Shown here piece by piece: positions 26,204-35,621 of a stretch of 64,000 bases of DNA. The stretch is taken from contig NZ_LT965929.1 in NCBI RefSeq assembly GCF_900239935.1, positions 287,001-351,000 on the forward strand, in the 5' to 3' direction. The DNA comes from Pseudoalteromonas carrageenovora IAM 12662. GTDB lineage: Bacteria; Pseudomonadota; Gammaproteobacteria; Enterobacterales; Alteromonadaceae. Under the pieces are notes generated by a model. The model did not search any database and had not been told where the DNA came from. It was given only the letters and a program-made list of their open reading frames with translations. Position numbers and translations under genes: made by a program. The stretch's first letter is position 1. Each line of letters starts with the position of its first letter.

Positions 26204-26372
26204 TTTATACCAAACCGCATAATTAAGAGATCTATTTTGAGGATGGATAAACGTGTTGATAGCAAGGCAAAAAATTCGCTATTTAGTTGTTCTAAATGAG
26301 AATTTTTTAACGCAGATAGCGACACGTTTAGCCCCTGAAAATGATTAAGTATTATTGCGGATTGGTATTATA
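26204..26372. repeat. MITE-like imperfect inverted repeat overlapping puuE 3' end
   Basis: The ends ATACCAAACCGCATAAT (left) and ATTGCGGATTGGTATTAT (right) are inverted relative to each other. Inside, TAAACGTGTTGATAGC opposes ATAGCGACACGTTTA, and AAAAATTC...GAATTTTT encloses ATTTAG-TTGTT-CTAAAT, so the whole ~170 bases fold into one long hairpin. It resembles dispersed intergenic palindromes that I associate with Pseudoalteromonas and relatives. Its right end supplies the last codons and the stop of puuE. Confidence 0.7.
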
Positions 26373-27290
26373 CGGATGGGTTTTAAGCCAGTGCTCGGCG
26401 ATTTGCTCGCGCGTGGCAAACCATACCTGCTCATGCGAGCTGGCATATTCTAAAAACCGCGCTAGGGCTTTAATGCGCCCAGGACGGCCAATTAAGCGGC
26501 AATGCAAACCTATCGACATCATTTTTGGGGCATTTTCACCTTGTGGGTCGCCTTCGTCATAAAGCGTATCAAAGGCATCTTTTAAATAATTATAAAACTG
26601 ATCGCCGGCATTAAAGCCTTGCACAGCAGCAAAGCGCATGTCGTTTACATCAAGGGTGTAAGGTACTATTAACTGTGGTTTACCTTCTTTAATACTGTAA
26701 AAGGGTAAGTCGTCGCTGTAATCGTCAGCGTCATATAAAAACGAGCCATTTTCTACCACAAGGGCTGCAGTATTGGGGCTTGTACGCCCGGTATACCAGC
26801 CTTTGGGCTTTTTACCACTAAGCGCTTGAATTATTTCAATGGCTTTTTGCATGTGCTCGCGCTCGGTTTGCTTATCTATATGTTGATAATTAATCCAGCG
26901 TAGGCCATGGCTTGCAATTTCGTGCCCAGCATCAACAAAGGCTTTAGCAATATCAGGGTGGCGCTCAAGGGCCATCGCCACGGCAAAAATGGTGACCGGT
27001 ATATCGTATTTTTTAAAGAGTTTAAGTAAACGCCATACACCTGCTCGCGAGCCATATTCGTAAATGGACTCCATGCTTATATGGCGGTCTTCTACATGTG
27101 GGGCACTGACTATTTCAGACAAAAACGTTTCAGCCGCTGCATCACCATGCAGTACACAGTTTTCGCCGCCTTCTTCGTAATTTAATACCACTTGCACAGC
27201 AATACGGGCTTTATTGGGCCAATTTGCATGGGGCACCTGTGAGCCATAACCAACTAAATCGCGCGGGTAGTGTTTAAATTGCTCGCTCAT
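26352..27290 (-). CDS. puuE: Allantoinase PuuE (polysaccharide-deacetylase fold)
   Basis: 312 residues. PRDLVGYGSQVPHANWPNKARIAVQVVLNYEEGGE is the family's N-terminus, and SIYEYGSRAGVWR, HEIASHGLRW, GWYTGRTSPNT and GLHCRLIGRPGR are its conserved blocks. This is the metal-independent (puuE) type that hydrolyses allantoin to allantoate, not the amidohydrolase AllB. It is the last gene of the xdh-ura-gua-puu operon, 1 base after puuD. The final residues (about HPYNTNPQ) and the stop are encoded by an intergenic repeat, so the original C-terminus was probably different. Confidence 0.92.
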   Translation of the reverse strand: MSEQFKHYPRDLVGYGSQVPHANWPNKARIAVQVVLNYEEGGENCVLHGDAAAETFLSEIVSAPHVEDRHISMESIYEYGSRAGVWRLLKLFKKYDIPVTIFAVAMALERHPDIAKAFVDAGHEIASHGLRWINYQHIDKQTEREHMQKAIEIIQALSGKKPKGWYTGRTSPNTAALVVENGSFLYDADDYSDDLPFYSIKEGKPQLIVPYTLDVNDMRFAAVQGFNAGDQFYNYLKDAFDTLYDEGDPQGENAPKMMSIGLHCRLIGRPGRIKALARFLEYASSHEQVWFATREQIAEHWLKTHPYNTNPQ

Positions 27291-27291
27291 G

Positions 27292-28503
27292 TTATTGCTC
27301 CTTTTTAAGCGCTGTGAGCCAAGAGCCTAGCGTTTCGCGCTCTGCATCAGTCATTTTGGTCATATTTGCCAATGGCATGTCTTTGGTTATAACCGCGCGG
27401 GTATGAATAAGCGTGCTGGCTTTTTTTACATCATTAATAGAGTCGAGCTTAAAGCCAAGCGGCGCTGTTTGAAAAAGCTCAGAGGTGGGTGTTTCACTGT
27501 GGCACTGTGTACAGTGCTTGCTGATTATTTCCCACGCTTGAGTGTCGGTAATGCTTGCTTGTAAAGGCGCGCTTTCGCCTGTAATTGTTGGGCTGCTAGG
27601 CCATGGAGCTATAGCTAGCATTAGGGCAAAAAAGGCGGCAATACCACTTATAAGTACCGAAGGTTTATTAACGCCTTGGTGCTTTAAGTTAAAGTAATGG
27701 CGTATCCACATGCCAATACCAAATAACGCAATTAATATAAGCCAGCCAAAGCTGTGGCTGTAGGTGTAAGGAAAGTGGTTGCTCAGCATAATAAATACCA
27801 CAGGTAACGTGGCGTAGTTATTATGAATAGAGCACAGCTTTGCTTTTAAACCCGGTGCGGAATCGGGAATACGGCCAGCTTCTACTTCGCTTACCATGTA
27901 GCGCTGCCCTGGCATAATTATGTGGTACACATTGCCAACCATACACGTACCAATAAGCGCACCTACATGAATATACACAGCGCGGTCACTAAATAGCTGG
28001 TCAACCCCGTAAGTCCAAAGGGCCAATATGCCAATAACCACAGCAATAAACGCTTTACCGTTTTCAACGAGCGGGGTTTTGCACAATAATCGATAAACAC
28101 CATAACCTAAGCCAATAAAGCCAAGCGACGCGCCAATAGCGGCAAATTTACTTAGCTCACTTTTGCTGTTATCAATTAGGTAAACATCGGCGCCAACATA
28201 ATAAAGTAAGCTAAATAATAAAATACCGGTGATCCAGGTTGTGTAGGCTTCCCATTTAAACCAGTGCAGGGTGTGGGGCATTTGTTCAGGGCCATTTTGA
28301 TACTTAGCCACTTCGTAAAAGCCACCGCCGTGTACGGCCCATAAATCGCCTTTTATGCCTTTGTCTTGTTTCCACTGTGGTGGGGTTTGTAAGTTATTAT
28401 CAAGCCACGCAAAATAAAACGACGCCCCAATCCACGCTATGCCCGCAATAACATGAAAATAACGCAGCACTAAATGAGCAAGCTCAAAAAAATAGTTTTC
28501 CAT
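27292..28503 (-). CDS. puuD: Membrane urate hydroxylase PuuD with cytochrome c domain
   Basis: 403 residues. The first ~305 form an eight- or nine-helix membrane domain (Urate_ox_N family): AHLVLRYFHVIAGIAWIGASFYFAWLD, HGGGFYEVAKY, LHWFKWEAYTTW. The C-terminal ~75 residues are a c-type cytochrome with the haem site CTQCH (Cys331, Cys334, His335) and a Met ligand probably in KDMPLANMT. PuuD oxidises urate to 5-hydroxyisourate and passes electrons to the respiratory chain instead of making peroxide. It lies beside uraH, uraD and puuE, which act on the following intermediates. Confidence 0.93.
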   Translation of the reverse strand: MENYFFELAHLVLRYFHVIAGIAWIGASFYFAWLDNNLQTPPQWKQDKGIKGDLWAVHGGGFYEVAKYQNGPEQMPHTLHWFKWEAYTTWITGILLFSLLYYVGADVYLIDNSKSELSKFAAIGASLGFIGLGYGVYRLLCKTPLVENGKAFIAVVIGILALWTYGVDQLFSDRAVYIHVGALIGTCMVGNVYHIIMPGQRYMVSEVEAGRIPDSAPGLKAKLCSIHNNYATLPVVFIMLSNHFPYTYSHSFGWLILIALFGIGMWIRHYFNLKHQGVNKPSVLISGIAAFFALMLAIAPWPSSPTITGESAPLQASITDTQAWEIISKHCTQCHSETPTSELFQTAPLGFKLDSINDVKKASTLIHTRAVITKDMPLANMTKMTDAERETLGSWLTALKKEQ

Positions 28504-28507
28504 TAGG

Positions 28508-29872
28508 TTAAGCCTCTTCTAATTGCGGTGAGCGGGTGTCTGAAAATTGATTATTATCATCGCGCTTATACACGCTTTTACCCATGATGTAGGTTTGCTC
28601 TATGCAGCGGTCATCGCCTAGCATCATCATGGCAAAAAGCTGCTCGTGCAGGGTTTTTGCATGGCCAATTCTGAATTTTAAAAATGAGGTGGCCGCGTAA
28701 TCCATGACAATAAAGTCGGCTTCGCAGCCTATTGCAAAGTTACCTATTGTGCCTTCTAAATCAAGTGCACGTGCACCGCCAAGGGTGGCTAAATACAGTC
28801 CTTTAAATGCCGAGAACTTTTGCCCTTGTAACTGTTGAATTTTGTACGCTTCGTTACCTGTTTGTAGCATAGAAAAACTTGTGCCTGCGCCTACATCGGT
28901 ACCCATACCCACGTTTATTCCGTGCTCTTCACAAGCTTTTAAATTTAATAAGCCCGAGCCTAAAAATAAGTTAGAGGTAGGGCAGTGCGATATAGCTGCG
29001 CCCTGATCTGCAAGACAGCAAAGCTCACGTTCAGATAAATGAATACTATGGGCAAATACCGAGCGTTTACGCACCATTTTAGCTTGCTCATAAACGCCAA
29101 GGTAATCTTCGGCTTCAGGAAATAACCCTTTTACCCATTCGCACTCGTCTTTGTTTTCAGATAAGTGTGTATGCAGGTAGGTGTCGGGGTATTCTTCTAA
29201 TAATTGAGTACATTTTTGTAGTTGTTCAGGGGTTGATGTAGGCGCAAAACGTGGCGTGACCGCATAGCTTAATCTATCAACATTGTGCCATTTTTCTATA
29301 AGTGCTTTTGATTGATCGTAACTAGTTTGCGCGCAATCTGATAAATCGTCAGGGCAGTTTCGGTCCATCATCACCTTACCGGCAATCATGCGTAAATTAC
29401 GTTTTTGTGATTCGTTAAAAAATGCATCCACCGATTGCGGGTGCACAGTGCCAAATACTAACGCGGTGGTGGTGCCGTTACGCAGTAGCTCGTCTAAAAA
29501 GCGGTTAGATATGTCTTTTGAATAATGCTCACAGGTAAACTTTTTTTCGGTTGGGAAGGCATATTCGGTGAGCCAGCTTAAAAGCTGCTCGCCATACGCG
29601 CCGACCATTTCGGTTTGCGGCAAATGTATGTGCGTGTCTATCATGCCGGGCATAACCAATTTGCCATCGTGGCGAATAATAGTGGCTGACTTATCAATGC
29701 TTGGAAGTATCTCTTGCTCGTAACCAAGGTTAACCACTTTGCCATTTTGAATAACTAACGCGCCTTTTTCAAAATAGCGATGGGCGTTGTCGCCGGCTAT
29801 GGCTGGGTCGTCAACAAAATCGAGTATGTTGGCACAAATTACGGTTATTTTATTATTATTTTGCGTGCTCAT
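28508..29872 (-). CDS. guaD: Guanine deaminase
   Basis: 454 residues of the amidohydrolase superfamily. PGMIDTHIHLPQTEMVGAYG carries the HxH zinc ligands, HTHLSENKDE the next His with the proton-shuttle Glu, FAHSIHLSERE a further His, and MGTDVGAGTS the conserved Asp. It converts guanine to xanthine and ammonia, feeding xanthine dehydrogenase in the same operon. Spacing to its neighbours is 2 and 4 bases, so it is co-translated with uraH and puuD. Confidence 0.93.
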   Translation of the reverse strand: MSTQNNNKITVICANILDFVDDPAIAGDNAHRYFEKGALVIQNGKVVNLGYEQEILPSIDKSATIIRHDGKLVMPGMIDTHIHLPQTEMVGAYGEQLLSWLTEYAFPTEKKFTCEHYSKDISNRFLDELLRNGTTTALVFGTVHPQSVDAFFNESQKRNLRMIAGKVMMDRNCPDDLSDCAQTSYDQSKALIEKWHNVDRLSYAVTPRFAPTSTPEQLQKCTQLLEEYPDTYLHTHLSENKDECEWVKGLFPEAEDYLGVYEQAKMVRKRSVFAHSIHLSERELCCLADQGAAISHCPTSNLFLGSGLLNLKACEEHGINVGMGTDVGAGTSFSMLQTGNEAYKIQQLQGQKFSAFKGLYLATLGGARALDLEGTIGNFAIGCEADFIVMDYAATSFLKFRIGHAKTLHEQLFAMMMLGDDRCIEQTYIMGKSVYKRDDNNQFSDTRSPQLEEA

Positions 29873-29874
29873 AA

Positions 29875-30213
29875 TTAGCTGCCTCTGTACGTTGAGTAGC
29901 CAAATGGGCTAAGCAATAACGGAATATGATGGTGTTTTTTATCTTGTAATCTAAAGGTAATTTGCGCCTCTGGGTAAAACGCAGGTTTTTCTTGGTTTTC
30001 ATAATAGCTGTCTAAGTCAAAAACCAGTTTATAGGTTGCAAACTCTACGTCTATGTTGAGCCAGTCGGTAATTCGCCCGTCGCTATTTGTTTTACCTTGA
30101 GCAATTAATTGCCACTCGTTATTAGTGAGTAAAAACAATTGTACAGCTACATTTGCTGCAGGTTTACCTGTGCTGGTATCGAGAATATGGGTAGTGATAG
30201 GGCTCTTATTCAT
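29875..30213 (-). CDS. uraH: 5-hydroxyisourate hydrolase (transthyretin-like)
   Basis: 112 residues. The N-terminal THILDTSTGKPAANVAV (His near residue 9), a central GRITDWL, and the C-terminal signature YSTYRGS are the diagnostic motifs of HIU hydrolase. It hydrolyses the PuuD product to OHCU. There is no signal peptide, so it is cytosolic. It overlaps uraD by 4 bases (ATGA) and lies 2 bases before guaD. Confidence 0.95.
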   Translation of the reverse strand: MNKSPITTHILDTSTGKPAANVAVQLFLLTNNEWQLIAQGKTNSDGRITDWLNIDVEFATYKLVFDLDSYYENQEKPAFYPEAQITFRLQDKKHHHIPLLLSPFGYSTYRGS

Positions 30214-30710
30214 AGCAATGACTCCAATCTTATTTTTGTTATTTTGGCTTGTTCGCCCGCGGCTATATTAAGCTCTGTGCTGCGGGTGTTGTGTATACGC
30301 TGCTCAATAAGTTCAAGCATTTGCTCAGCACTTTTACCACTGGCACACACAATAAATATAAAGCCAAATTTACTGAGGTATTCTTTATTTAGCGCAATCA
30401 TTTTTTTTAGGGTTTGCTCGTTTGCTTTACTCATGCCTGATTGTTCGTGCCCCGCTTTTTGCGCTGTAGCGGCGTACTTTTTACTTAAAGTTGATAAATC
30501 GCCTATTTGCGGGTGGCCTTCAAAAGCGGCTAAATAATCGCTCTCACCTAGGCTATCCCATGCGCTTTGAGCGCTCTGAAATAGGTGCTCTTTATTTTCA
30601 AATGGCATGGTATTTAGCATACCGCTTACCCAATTAGGGGCGGCGCAGCAATGCTCTAAGGCTTGATACGCTTGCGCTTCATTTAGGTTGTTAATTTTTA
30701 AGCTACTCAT
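30210..30710 (-). CDS. uraD: OHCU decarboxylase
   Basis: 166 residues, all-helical. The conserved ALEHCCAAPNWV segment, the active-site FEGHPQIGDLS and the later SKFGFIFIVCASGKSAEQML define the OHCU decarboxylase family. It makes S-allantoin from OHCU, the step after UraH. It overlaps both xdhC and uraH by 4 bases. Confidence 0.94.
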   Translation of the reverse strand: MSSLKINNLNEAQAYQALEHCCAAPNWVSGMLNTMPFENKEHLFQSAQSAWDSLGESDYLAAFEGHPQIGDLSTLSKKYAATAQKAGHEQSGMSKANEQTLKKMIALNKEYLSKFGFIFIVCASGKSAEQMLELIEQRIHNTRSTELNIAAGEQAKITKIRLESLL

Positions 30711-31597
30711 GCGTTTTCTTCCTCTTGCGTGGTGCTAATTAGGGCATTTTTAAGTGCACGCCATTGCACACCTTGGCGTTTAGGCGCATGGGTTTGCATA
30801 GCCTGATAAAGGCCAATTAACTGCCCGCTAATTGATATTGCCACTTCCATAGGGAGCTTGCCCGTTACATTTTCTAGCCCAACAGGGCAGACCATTTGCT
30901 TTATTTGCTCGGTGGTAAAATCGCGATGAGCTAAGCGCTGCTTAAAGCGTTTTGCTTTGGTATCTGAGCCAATTACGCCAAGCCAATTGGCATCAGCGCG
31001 TTTAATAATGGCTTGTGTGAGTGCAAAATCGAGCTGGTGGTTATGGGTTAATATTAAGTAATTGTTAGCTTTAGGGGCGCGTTTTACTTGCTCTATTGGT
31101 TCTTCATCAACCACTTTTACTACGTTATTAGGAATGTTCTGTGGGAATACATCGGCGCGGCTATCTATCCAACGTATACGCATAGGCAGCTGTGCCAATA
31201 TACCAATAAGCGCCTGTGCTACATGGCCTGCGCCGTATATGTCGAGGGTAAAGCGCTCGCATTGCATGCACTCAAGCATCACTGTGGCAGCTCCGCCGCA
31301 GCACTGGCCTAAATTTGCGCCTAGGTTAAATTGCTCTATCACTTGGGCTGCCTCGCCTTTAGCAAGTAGCTCGCGGGCTTTTTCTATTACTACGTATTCA
31401 AGGTGACCACCGCCAAGGGTGTCGTAAATGTGCTCGCCGCTTATTACCATTTTAGAGCCTGTACCACGTGGGGTTGAGCCATTGGTGCCAAGCACAGTGG
31501 CAATAACATAGTTAGTGCCGCTTTGTTCGTGCTCGTTTATAGCTTGCGCCCAATTTTGCGTATGAAAACCCTGAAACGATTCATTTAAATTAGCCAT
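30707..31597 (-). CDS. xdhC: Xanthine dehydrogenase maturation factor XdhC
   Basis: About 296 residues from the ATG at 31597, chosen because AAGGAG lies 8 bases upstream. An earlier ATG at 31639 lies well inside xdhB. TVLGTNGSTPRGTGSKM and DTLGGGHLE near the N-terminus are the XdhC signature, CGGAATVMLE is a cysteine motif, and the second half is a Rossmann domain (DIYGAGHVAQAL). It sulfurates and inserts the molybdenum cofactor into XdhB. It overlaps xdhB by 8 bases and uraD by 4. Confidence 0.92.
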   Translation of the reverse strand: MANLNESFQGFHTQNWAQAINEHEQSGTNYVIATVLGTNGSTPRGTGSKMVISGEHIYDTLGGGHLEYVVIEKARELLAKGEAAQVIEQFNLGANLGQCCGGAATVMLECMQCERFTLDIYGAGHVAQALIGILAQLPMRIRWIDSRADVFPQNIPNNVVKVVDEEPIEQVKRAPKANNYLILTHNHQLDFALTQAIIKRADANWLGVIGSDTKAKRFKQRLAHRDFTTEQIKQMVCPVGLENVTGKLPMEVAISISGQLIGLYQAMQTHAPKRQGVQWRALKNALISTTQEEENA

Positions 31598-33929
31598 GTT
31601 GCTGCTCCTTAAACCTGCTAGCGGTTTGCTCAATTGCATTTAATACACGCTCAGGTGTGGCAGGTGTATCAAGTGGGGCGGTGTATTTGTAATCGGCCAC
31701 ACTGCTTATAGCATTACGAATAGCACTCCACACACTAAAGGCCAACATAAACGGCGGCTCGCCAACCGCTTTTGATCTAAATACCGTGGTTTCTGGATTG
31801 GCCGAGTTATATAAATTTACATTAAATTCGGCAGGGGTATCGCCAATTGCAGGAATTTTATAGTTAGCAGGGCCAAAGCTTGCAAGCTGGCCTTTATCAT
31901 TCCATTGTAAGTCTTCGGTGGTAAGCCAGCCCATACCTTGCACAAAAGCGCCTTCAATTTGGCCTATATCAAGTGCAGGATTAATTGAGCTGCCCACATC
32001 GTGCAGTATATCAACGCGGGTTACGGTGTTTTCGCCTGTCAGCGTATCTACTTCTACTTCACTGAGTGCTACGCCGTGTGCGTAGTAAAAAAATGGCCGG
32101 CCTTCGCCTTTCGCTCTATCGTAATGAATTTTAGGTGTGGCGTAATAACCGGTTGATGAAAGCGATATTCGATTCATGTAAGCAAGGTTTGCAAGTTCGC
32201 TAAAGCTAATTTCGCCTTTACTAAAGGTAATGAGGTTATCTTTAAATACAATACTTTGGCTGTCTACTTCAAAGTGCTCACTTATAAAGTTTATTAAACG
32301 CTCTTTTATAGTATTTACCGCGTTTAGCGCCGCCATGCCGTTTAAGTCAGTCCCGCTTGAAGCTGCTGTTGGCGAGGTGTTTGGTACTTTGTCGGTACGA
32401 GTAGCGCTTATGCTTACTGCGTCAAAATCAACGCCAAAGCCATGGGCTACTATTTGCGCTATTTTTGTATTAAGCCCTTGGCCCATTTCGGTGCCGCCAT
32501 GGTTTAAATGTATCGAGCCATCGCTATATACATGCACAAGTGCACCCGCCTGGTTTAAGTGCTGTACAGTAAACGATATACCGTATTTTACCGGCGTCAT
32601 CGCAAGGCCTTTTTTGATAATGGGCGATGATGCATTAAAGGCTTTAATTGCCTTTTTTCGCGCCCAGTAATCACCCGACTCCTCAAGCTGGCTTATCATA
32701 TCTTTTAAAATATGCTGCTCTACTGTTTGATGATACGGCGTAGTGTCGCGGCCTTTTTTGTATAAATTAAGCTTTCGGATCTCAAGTGGATCTTTACCTA
32801 ATTTAGCGGCTATGTCGTCCATTATTAGCTCGCCCATAATCATGCCTTGCGGTCCACCAAATCCTCTAAACGCAGTGTGACTTACGGTGTTTACTTTACA
32901 GCGATTCCCCTTAATGGTGGCAGCTGGGTAGTAATAAGCATTATCTGCATGAAACATTGCGCGGTCTACAATGGCATCAGATAAATCAGGCGAATAACCA
33001 CAAAACCCATTTACGGTTACATCAGCGCCTTCAATAAGGCCATTTTCGTCAAACCCTACATGGTATTGGTTATAAAATGGGTGGCGCTTACCGGTAAGTT
33101 TAAAGTCGTCGCTGCGGGCTAGGCGCATTTTAACGGCGCAGCCAAGGTGGTAAACTGCAAGCGCTGCAAGGCAAGCCCACGGCGCGCCTTGGGTTTCTTT
33201 ACCGCCAAAGGCTCCGCCCATACGGCGGGTTTCTACGTTTACAAAGCTAAATGGCTTTTTTAAAATTTTAGCAACTAAGTGCTGCACCTCTGTTGGGTGC
33301 TGCGTAGAACATTGCACATGAATCCCACCGTCATTGTCGGGCTGAGCAAGTGCTATTTGCCCCTCAAGGTAAAAGTGTTCTTGCCCGCCTATGTGTATTT
33401 CGCCTTTAAGTTGGTGGGCTGCATTATTTATTGCTTGCTCGCTATTACCGCGGTTAAGTGAGTGTGGCGGCCTTACCCAATGCTCTTTTTTTATGGCTTC
33501 TTTAATATCAAGTATGGGGGTGGTTTGCTCGCACTCTATAACCACCAAGCGTGCTGCGCGGCGCGCAATGGCGTAGCTGTCGGCAACCACTACCAGCACT
33601 GGTTGTCCGTGGTATTGAATTTCATGACTGGTCAGCAGTACATCCCCAGGGAATACTGGGCCAATATCAAGCTTACCGGGTACATCATCGGCCGATAAAA
33701 TACGTTTAACGCCTGCCACTTCAAGCGCTTTACTTTTATCAATTGATTTAATAAAGCCGCTGGCAATAGGCGCAAGCACAGGATAGGCGTGCAAGCAGCC
33801 ATGGGGCTCTGGGTTATCGTCGGCGTAGTTTGCATTGCCACATACTTGTTTTATTGCGCTTTCGTGATACTTAGATTGGCCAACGCTTCCGCCTTGGGCT
33901 TTTAGTTTATCCATTTCAAAGTGACGCAT
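31590..33929 (-). CDS. xdhB: Xanthine dehydrogenase, molybdenum-binding subunit
   Basis: About 779 residues from the ATG at 33929, which has GAGG upstream. A longer frame to 34001 would reach deep into xdhA. The family's a/b hammerhead opens the protein (HESAIKQVCGNANYADD). Moco-site motifs RRMGGAFGGKE, AFRGFGGPQG, HGGTEMGQGLNTK and the active-site Glu region KAVGEPPFML are all intact. It oxidises hypoxanthine and xanthine to urate at the Mo centre, passing electrons to XdhA. It belongs to the XdhAB heteromer with XdhC as its chaperone. Confidence 0.95.
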   Translation of the reverse strand: MRHFEMDKLKAQGGSVGQSKYHESAIKQVCGNANYADDNPEPHGCLHAYPVLAPIASGFIKSIDKSKALEVAGVKRILSADDVPGKLDIGPVFPGDVLLTSHEIQYHGQPVLVVVADSYAIARRAARLVVIECEQTTPILDIKEAIKKEHWVRPPHSLNRGNSEQAINNAAHQLKGEIHIGGQEHFYLEGQIALAQPDNDGGIHVQCSTQHPTEVQHLVAKILKKPFSFVNVETRRMGGAFGGKETQGAPWACLAALAVYHLGCAVKMRLARSDDFKLTGKRHPFYNQYHVGFDENGLIEGADVTVNGFCGYSPDLSDAIVDRAMFHADNAYYYPAATIKGNRCKVNTVSHTAFRGFGGPQGMIMGELIMDDIAAKLGKDPLEIRKLNLYKKGRDTTPYHQTVEQHILKDMISQLEESGDYWARKKAIKAFNASSPIIKKGLAMTPVKYGISFTVQHLNQAGALVHVYSDGSIHLNHGGTEMGQGLNTKIAQIVAHGFGVDFDAVSISATRTDKVPNTSPTAASSGTDLNGMAALNAVNTIKERLINFISEHFEVDSQSIVFKDNLITFSKGEISFSELANLAYMNRISLSSTGYYATPKIHYDRAKGEGRPFFYYAHGVALSEVEVDTLTGENTVTRVDILHDVGSSINPALDIGQIEGAFVQGMGWLTTEDLQWNDKGQLASFGPANYKIPAIGDTPAEFNVNLYNSANPETTVFRSKAVGEPPFMLAFSVWSAIRNAISSVADYKYTAPLDTPATPERVLNAIEQTASRFKEQQHG

Positions 33930-35421
33930 GTGAGATCCTCGTAATGGCAATGTTGTTATTATTTTTACTGCTTGGCTGTGCACCACAAAACTCAATACCA
34001 ATACGCTGTAGCAAGTTTTTGCTTACCGTAGTGCGGTAATGTGCGCTGCTGCGTACATCGCTCATGGGAGCAAAGTCATCATTTATAGCACTAGCGGCAT
34101 CTATAAACGTGCTTACTTGTAAGGTCTGAGCATTAAGCTTTTGCTCTATGTGCGCTGCGCGTTTTGGTATGGCAGCCATACCGCCCATGGCGCAGCGGGC
34201 AGTGCTAATTAAACCTTGTGCTTGCTCTATAGCCAGCACTAAACACACAGTAGATATATCATCTTCAAAGCGTTTTGAAATTTTATGACACGCAAGCTTT
34301 AACGAGTCTGGACGTTTTGGCACTGTAATTTTGCTAATTACTTCATCGCTTTTAATGACTGTTTTTTTGTAATCAACAAAGTAGTCGGCCACGTTTATAG
34401 TGCGTGTGCCTGCTGCGCTTAATAAATCCATAGTGGCATTAAGTGCAATTAATAATGGGGCTGGATCGCCAATAGGAGAGGCATTTCCTATGCTGCCACC
34501 TAAGGTGCCACTGTTACGTACTTGGTTAGATCCAAGGCGTTCAAACAGCTCTTTAGACTCAGGGTAGTAAGTGTAAAACGCTTCAACAAATTGGCTGTAA
34601 GGTAGTGCTGCACCAATATGTAGCTCGCCGTTGTTATCGCTTAAAGTGCACAGCTCACTGGTTTGGCTAAGCGATATAATAATATCGGGCAACAGCATGT
34701 TTTGGCTAAGCTCAATGGCAAAGTCGGTGCCACCAGCAACCAAGTGTGCATGCGGGTAAAGCGCTTTTAGTTCAACAAGCTGCTTAGCATTTTGTGGCAA
34801 GTAGAATTTGCGAGGGCCATTTTTTAAAAATGGAACATCGTCATCATGTTGCGTATTAAGTGAGGCTTTAAACTGAGCTGCCATGGCTGAGTAAGGCTCA
34901 TTTTTGCGCTCATAGCTGTAGGCTTTTTCTACCGCTAGTAAAATAGGGCTGTAGCCAGTACAACGGCACAAGTTGCCACCTAAAGCATGAATAGCGGCTT
35001 TTTTACCCGGGTAACTCGGGTTATTAATATAAAGCGCCAACATGCTCATTATTATGCCAGGGGTACAAAAACCACATTGCGAACCATGGCACTCAACCAA
35101 TGCGCGTTGTACTGGGTGTAAGTCATCAAGGGTTGGGTAAAGCCCCGTTGTTACAGCCTCTACGGTTACTATATGTTTTGCGTGTGCATTGCCTAATAAA
35201 AGCAGGCAGCTGTTCATGGTTTGGTAGTGCCAAACTGGGTTACCGTTTGAGTTTAGTTTTTCTTCGCCAACTAAAATTGTGCACGCGCCGCAATCGCCTG
35301 TAGCACACCCTTCTTTGGTGCCCATTTTCCCTTTTTTGGTGCGAAGCCAGTCCAAAATGGTGAGATTCGGCGCGCATTCTTCTACTTCTATTGGCGTGTC
35401 ATTTAATAAAAACGTAATCAC
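33916..35421 (-). CDS. xdhA: Xanthine dehydrogenase, FAD and 2Fe-2S subunit
   Basis: 501 residues. N-terminal plant-type ferredoxin domain with [12 protein letters not shown]; helical [2Fe-2S] domain with CGFCTPGI and CRCTGY; FAD domain from ~190 with [11 protein letters not shown] and [18 protein letters not shown]; and a C-terminal CO-dehydrogenase-flavoprotein-like domain. It transfers electrons from the Mo site of XdhB to NAD+. It is the first gene of the eight-gene purine degradation operon, transcribed away from the transporter operon across a 200-base region with a RutR-like palindrome. Confidence 0.94.
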   Translation of the reverse strand: MITFLLNDTPIEVEECAPNLTILDWLRTKKGKMGTKEGCATGDCGACTILVGEEKLNSNGNPVWHYQTMNSCLLLLGNAHAKHIVTVEAVTTGLYPTLDDLHPVQRALVECHGSQCGFCTPGIIMSMLALYINNPSYPGKKAAIHALGGNLCRCTGYSPILLAVEKAYSYERKNEPYSAMAAQFKASLNTQHDDDVPFLKNGPRKFYLPQNAKQLVELKALYPHAHLVAGGTDFAIELSQNMLLPDIIISLSQTSELCTLSDNNGELHIGAALPYSQFVEAFYTYYPESKELFERLGSNQVRNSGTLGGSIGNASPIGDPAPLLIALNATMDLLSAAGTRTINVADYFVDYKKTVIKSDEVISKITVPKRPDSLKLACHKISKRFEDDISTVCLVLAIEQAQGLISTARCAMGGMAAIPKRAAHIEQKLNAQTLQVSTFIDAASAINDDFAPMSDVRSSAHYRTTVSKNLLQRIGIEFCGAQPSSKNNNNIAITRISHASL

Positions 35422-35551
35422 ACAGACCCCCTTAACTTTTATAAAGCCCTGATATGTAAAGGCTTGGCGTATATTTTTTCTTGTTGTTTTGGTACTGCTA
35501 AGAAAAAAACTTTTTCATCTTGGTAAGTTAATTGCAGATACCATGCCATTG

Positions 35552-35567
35552 TTGACCGCTTGGTCAG
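35552..35567. promoter_or_regulatory. RutR-like operator between xdhA and transporter operon
   Basis: TTGACCGCTTGGTCAG differs from the E. coli RutR consensus TTGACCA-NN-TGGTCAA at two positions only. It lies 131 bases from xdhA and 55 bases before the ABC transporter gene. RutR is a TetR-family regulator of pyrimidine and purine catabolism, which fits the flanking genes. Confidence 0.65.
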
Positions 35568-35621
35568 CTAAGTTTCTAGGCTAGCTTATTTAACCAACAA
35601 GCACAAAGAAAGGTTTAAATA

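Noticed and set aside
31598..31639. Longer XdhC start (ATG at 31639)
   Set aside because: It would extend into xdhB by 50 bases without a ribosome site; the ATG at 31597 has AAGGAG.
32230..32670. Long plus-strand frame opposite xdhB
   Set aside because: It is a shadow of the conserved molybdenum-subunit reading frame.
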